From NCBI GenBank assembly GCA_002435865.1, contig DIWV01000007.1, forward strand, positions 1-53,608: DNA of 53,608 bases. The letters are read 5' to 3'. The notes below the pieces were generated by a model, which saw only the letters and a list, made by a program, of their open reading frames with translations, was not told where the DNA came from and made no database searches. The position numbers were made by a program, and so were the translations under genes. This stretch comes from Cloacimonetes bacterium UBA6097 (GTDB lineage Bacteria; Cloacimonadota; Cloacimonadia; Cloacimonadales; Cloacimonadaceae). Numbering within the stretch: the first letter of the stretch is position 1; every line of letters starts with the position of its first letter. Below are positions 51,789 through 53,608 of the stretch, in pieces.

Positions 51789-53042
51789 TTACTTTGTTGT
51801 ATTTTGTTTTAAATAATGTACAACCAGAGTATAGAGATGATAGACTTCCTCATCAGGCAGACCGGCACCGAAGGCATAGATATCCTTTTTGCTCTTGATG
51901 AAAACGCCTTTGGAACGGGCAAGTTTCCTCAGCCAGACCATCCAGCGGGGGAAAGGTGCGTAAGGAGCGGAAACACCTCCGGCTTTAACATCCCTGTTGC
52001 CCTCAGAAACGGAATTATCCATTGCCAAAGACACAGCGGAGTCACTTGTGCCATAATCAATTCCGATTATCTCTTCAGCAGGTATAAAGACTGAATATCG
52101 TGTTCTCAGCAATTTGTTATCTATCGTAATGCCTTTGTTGTTTACATTCACTATCGTGGTAAAGCTTTGTGACAACCGGTAGGATTTCAAGGTTTGAATC
52201 AATGGCGTCAAAACGAAAAACAGCCCGATGAATCCCAGGAAGAAGTACTGCACAAAAGCCGGAGTATTTGTGTTATTAAAAAAAGAGGAAAGCGGCAGGA
52301 CAATGACCAGCAGAATGAATAAAGGGAATAAAAGTCCAATGAAATTAAAAACTGAAAAAGCAGGTCCGGGAATACTGATTTGTAATCCTTCATCAGTTTC
52401 ACTGATTTTGCATTTCATCAATGCCGGCTGAGGTGAGATATCAGGAATTTCATCCTTCGAACCGTGAGTTTTGCCCATTTCAATTTCATCCGGCAGGATC
52501 TTTACATGATGGTCGGTTGTTTTATCTTCGAGGTGGAAATCAAGAAATTTGGAAAGCAGCATTGCCTGCTCCAGAGCTGTTCCGTAGTTTAAGGAAGAGC
52601 TGATATCAAGCTCTGGTTTTCCCTTATCTGATTTTAGCGTAATGGAAAAACTATCCGCAGTGTCAGAATCTCCTCGGATAAAACTGAGTACCACGCCACT
52701 GTAATTTCCCAGGTCATACTGTTCACCTTTCATCGGTCTCAGCAGTCCCCAGGCTTTCCAGATGCGGTGTTTAGTTTTATTAATGGATATCCAGCTTCTT
52801 CCAAACATCAATCCCGCACCTACTCCGGTAAAAATAAGACCCATAAACGACATGAATATCCAGCCAAACCAGGGAATGTCATTGGCATTAGAAACGGGGA
52901 TTATCTGCATACTGATAAGCAGGATAAACAAGCCTGCCAGGAAAAATGGTGTGCCAAAGAGTCCGATACAACCGCCGCCCTTCTTCAGTTCCAGTCTGTC
53001 AGGTGCGGTTTGCCTGAATAATGCTTCATTAACATTCTTCAT
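51789..53042 (-). CDS. Uncharacterised membrane protein
   Basis: 417 residues, family not recognised. Two membrane segments lie near the N-terminus (GLFGTPFFLAGLFILLISM and a second near 60-82) and two more near residues 226-285 (LLFPLFILLVIVLPLSSFF and YFFLGFIGLFFVLTPLI). The regions between and after them are beta-rich and soluble (SWISINKTKHRIWKAWGLL; ITIDNKLLRTRYSVFIPAEE). They resemble the alternating membrane/PH-like layout of some bacterial PH-domain proteins, but I would not assign it. A GGAG lies 12 nt before ATG. It is 41 bp downstream of the next small membrane protein and probably co-transcribed with it. Confidence 0.7.
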   Translation of the reverse strand: MKNVNEALFRQTAPDRLELKKGGGCIGLFGTPFFLAGLFILLISMQIIPVSNANDIPWFGWIFMSFMGLIFTGVGAGLMFGRSWISINKTKHRIWKAWGLLRPMKGEQYDLGNYSGVVLSFIRGDSDTADSFSITLKSDKGKPELDISSSLNYGTALEQAMLLSKFLDFHLEDKTTDHHVKILPDEIEMGKTHGSKDEIPDISPQPALMKCKISETDEGLQISIPGPAFSVFNFIGLLFPLFILLVIVLPLSSFFNNTNTPAFVQYFFLGFIGLFFVLTPLIQTLKSYRLSQSFTTIVNVNNKGITIDNKLLRTRYSVFIPAEEIIGIDYGTSDSAVSLAMDNSVSEGNRDVKAGGVSAPYAPFPRWMVWLRKLARSKGVFIKSKKDIYAFGAGLPDEEVYHLYTLVVHYLKQNTTK

Positions 53043-53082
53043 AGGATGAAATTAATCTCCACTAATTTTACAGATGCCGGGC

Positions 53083-53484
53083 TTATATAGTGTAAAACAA
53101 ATTTGCCATACCGGTAACGCAACAGAGGTTTATCCCGTTTTTTAAGATGCTTCCCCGTGCCCATACCGTTACTGTATCAGGTCCATCGCAGTTTAGTTCA
53201 ACATAATACAACATACCACCCGTACTGAATGACATGTTTTGCTTTATATAAGCGTGTGTCGGCGAGATTTCCAACAACTCGTAATTCCTTTGTATGCAGA
53301 TATTCTTTACCTGTCCGATAAATTCTTCACCACTCAAGGTTGATTTAACAGTAACATGTTTCCAGGTTTTACGATTTTTGTTATTTCCTGTACGTAACAT
53401 GGAAATTGCGTAAAATATGGGCACAACAACTATCATGGCAATAATAACTGATACCAGAAGATTGATATTGAAAGAGTAAATCAT
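53083..53484 (-). CDS. Small membrane-anchored protein, unknown function
   Basis: 133 residues, family not recognised. One N-terminal membrane segment (INLLVSVIIAMIVVVPIFYAI) precedes a soluble alpha/beta domain (GEEFIGQVKNICIQRNYELL, TGGMLYYVELNCDGPDTVTV, ARGSILKNGINLC). ATG 53484 is chosen because GAGG lies 5 nt upstream; GTG 53490 would overlap that site. It heads a two-gene minus-strand unit with the larger membrane protein. About 100 bp upstream lies the 11-bp repeat array at the window edge. Confidence 0.65.
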   Translation of the reverse strand: MIYSFNINLLVSVIIAMIVVVPIFYAISMLRTGNNKNRKTWKHVTVKSTLSGEEFIGQVKNICIQRNYELLEISPTHAYIKQNMSFSTGGMLYYVELNCDGPDTVTVWARGSILKNGINLCCVTGMANLFYTI

Positions 53485-53586
53485 CGTCACCTCTTGATTT
53501 CATACTGCAGCAACCAATATGATTATGTCAATTATTTTATGACGGTCAGTAAAAATCCAATCTTATCACACACCTTTCTTATTTGC

Positions 53587-53608
53587 AATACGGTAGCATT
53601 ACGGTAGC
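53587..53608. repeat. 11-bp tandem repeat array, half-palindrome at right edge
   Basis: Two units (AATACGGTAGC, ATTACGGTAGC) run to the last base of the window. They are in the orientation of the left arm of the palindrome at 33411-33498 and are the reverse complement of the units at the left edge of the window, so they probably continue into a full palindrome outside. Confidence 0.9.

Noticed and set aside
1..53608. rRNA or tRNA genes and riboswitches
   Set aside because: Reading the intergenic regions on both strands, I found no cloverleaf with a TTCRA arm, no rRNA-like conserved stretch and no recognisable riboswitch core. A covariance-model scan would be needed to exclude weak cases.

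Overview
The window most resembles a chromosomal stretch from an uncultured member of the FCB group, with Candidatus Cloacimonadota as my best guess. The reasons are several large secreted proteins ending in a FlgD-like Ig fold with a YPNPFN motif (type IX secretion sorting type), two M6-family proteases with the HExxHTLGAPDLY signature, a Gld-like ABC operon, a monomeric [FeFe] hydrogenase, moderate-to-low GC and AT-rich spacers. No rRNA, tRNA, integrase or recognisable transposase was seen, so the phylum call rests on protein style alone.

Layout. 1-6.3 kb (minus strand): an M6 protease, a TPR-esterase, and a three-gene envelope cluster (small SORL-like secreted protein, DUF5777-like barrel, DOMON protein with candidate haem ligands). 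6.3-9.7 kb (minus): TrmJ-like RNA methyltransferase, AlkD-like HEAT protein, ribonuclease HIII, and a PD-(D/E)XK-like GxxExxY gene enclosed by a perfect 36-bp inverted repeat. 9.7-16.1 kb (plus): [FeFe] hydrogenase, a 0.67-kb repeat-filled spacer, a helicase-less type ISP/IIG-like restriction-modification enzyme and an ORF6N protein. 16.1-28.6 kb: a barrel protein (minus), then a TolC / membrane-fusion / ABC ATPase / permease / GldG / DUF4340 operon (plus), an acetyltransferase and an iron alcohol dehydrogenase, a GNAT-like protein and a MATE exporter. 28.6-38 kb (minus): a 1541-residue subtilase, pirin, and a GntR / ABC / flavoprotein operon. 38.3-44.9 kb (mostly plus): lipoprotein, AlkD-family protein, secreted adhesin-like protein (minus), zinc metalloprotease, small lipoprotein, GNAT. 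44.9-53.5 kb (minus): a 2255-residue modular M6 protease and two membrane proteins.

The secreted proteases, barrel proteins and TolC/ABC operon suggest a bacterium that digests external protein. The hydrogenase suggests fermentation with hydrogen turnover.

The least ordinary feature is the repeat landscape. (i) Arrays of 11-bp units (consensus GTAWTGCTACC, W alternating A/T) form a large palindrome at 33.4 kb, and half-palindromes lie at both extreme ends of the window. (ii) A second 11-bp family (CWGTATAGTTT) with the same forward-then-inverted layout lies upstream of the restriction gene. (iii) Palindromic repeats sit in frame inside coding genes (restriction enzyme twice, GntR C-terminus once). 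(iv) The inverted repeats around the GxxExxY gene resemble one of those in-gene insertions, which makes a REP/RAYT-like repeat-plus-nuclease partnership worth testing. All function calls are by reading motifs; no database search was possible.
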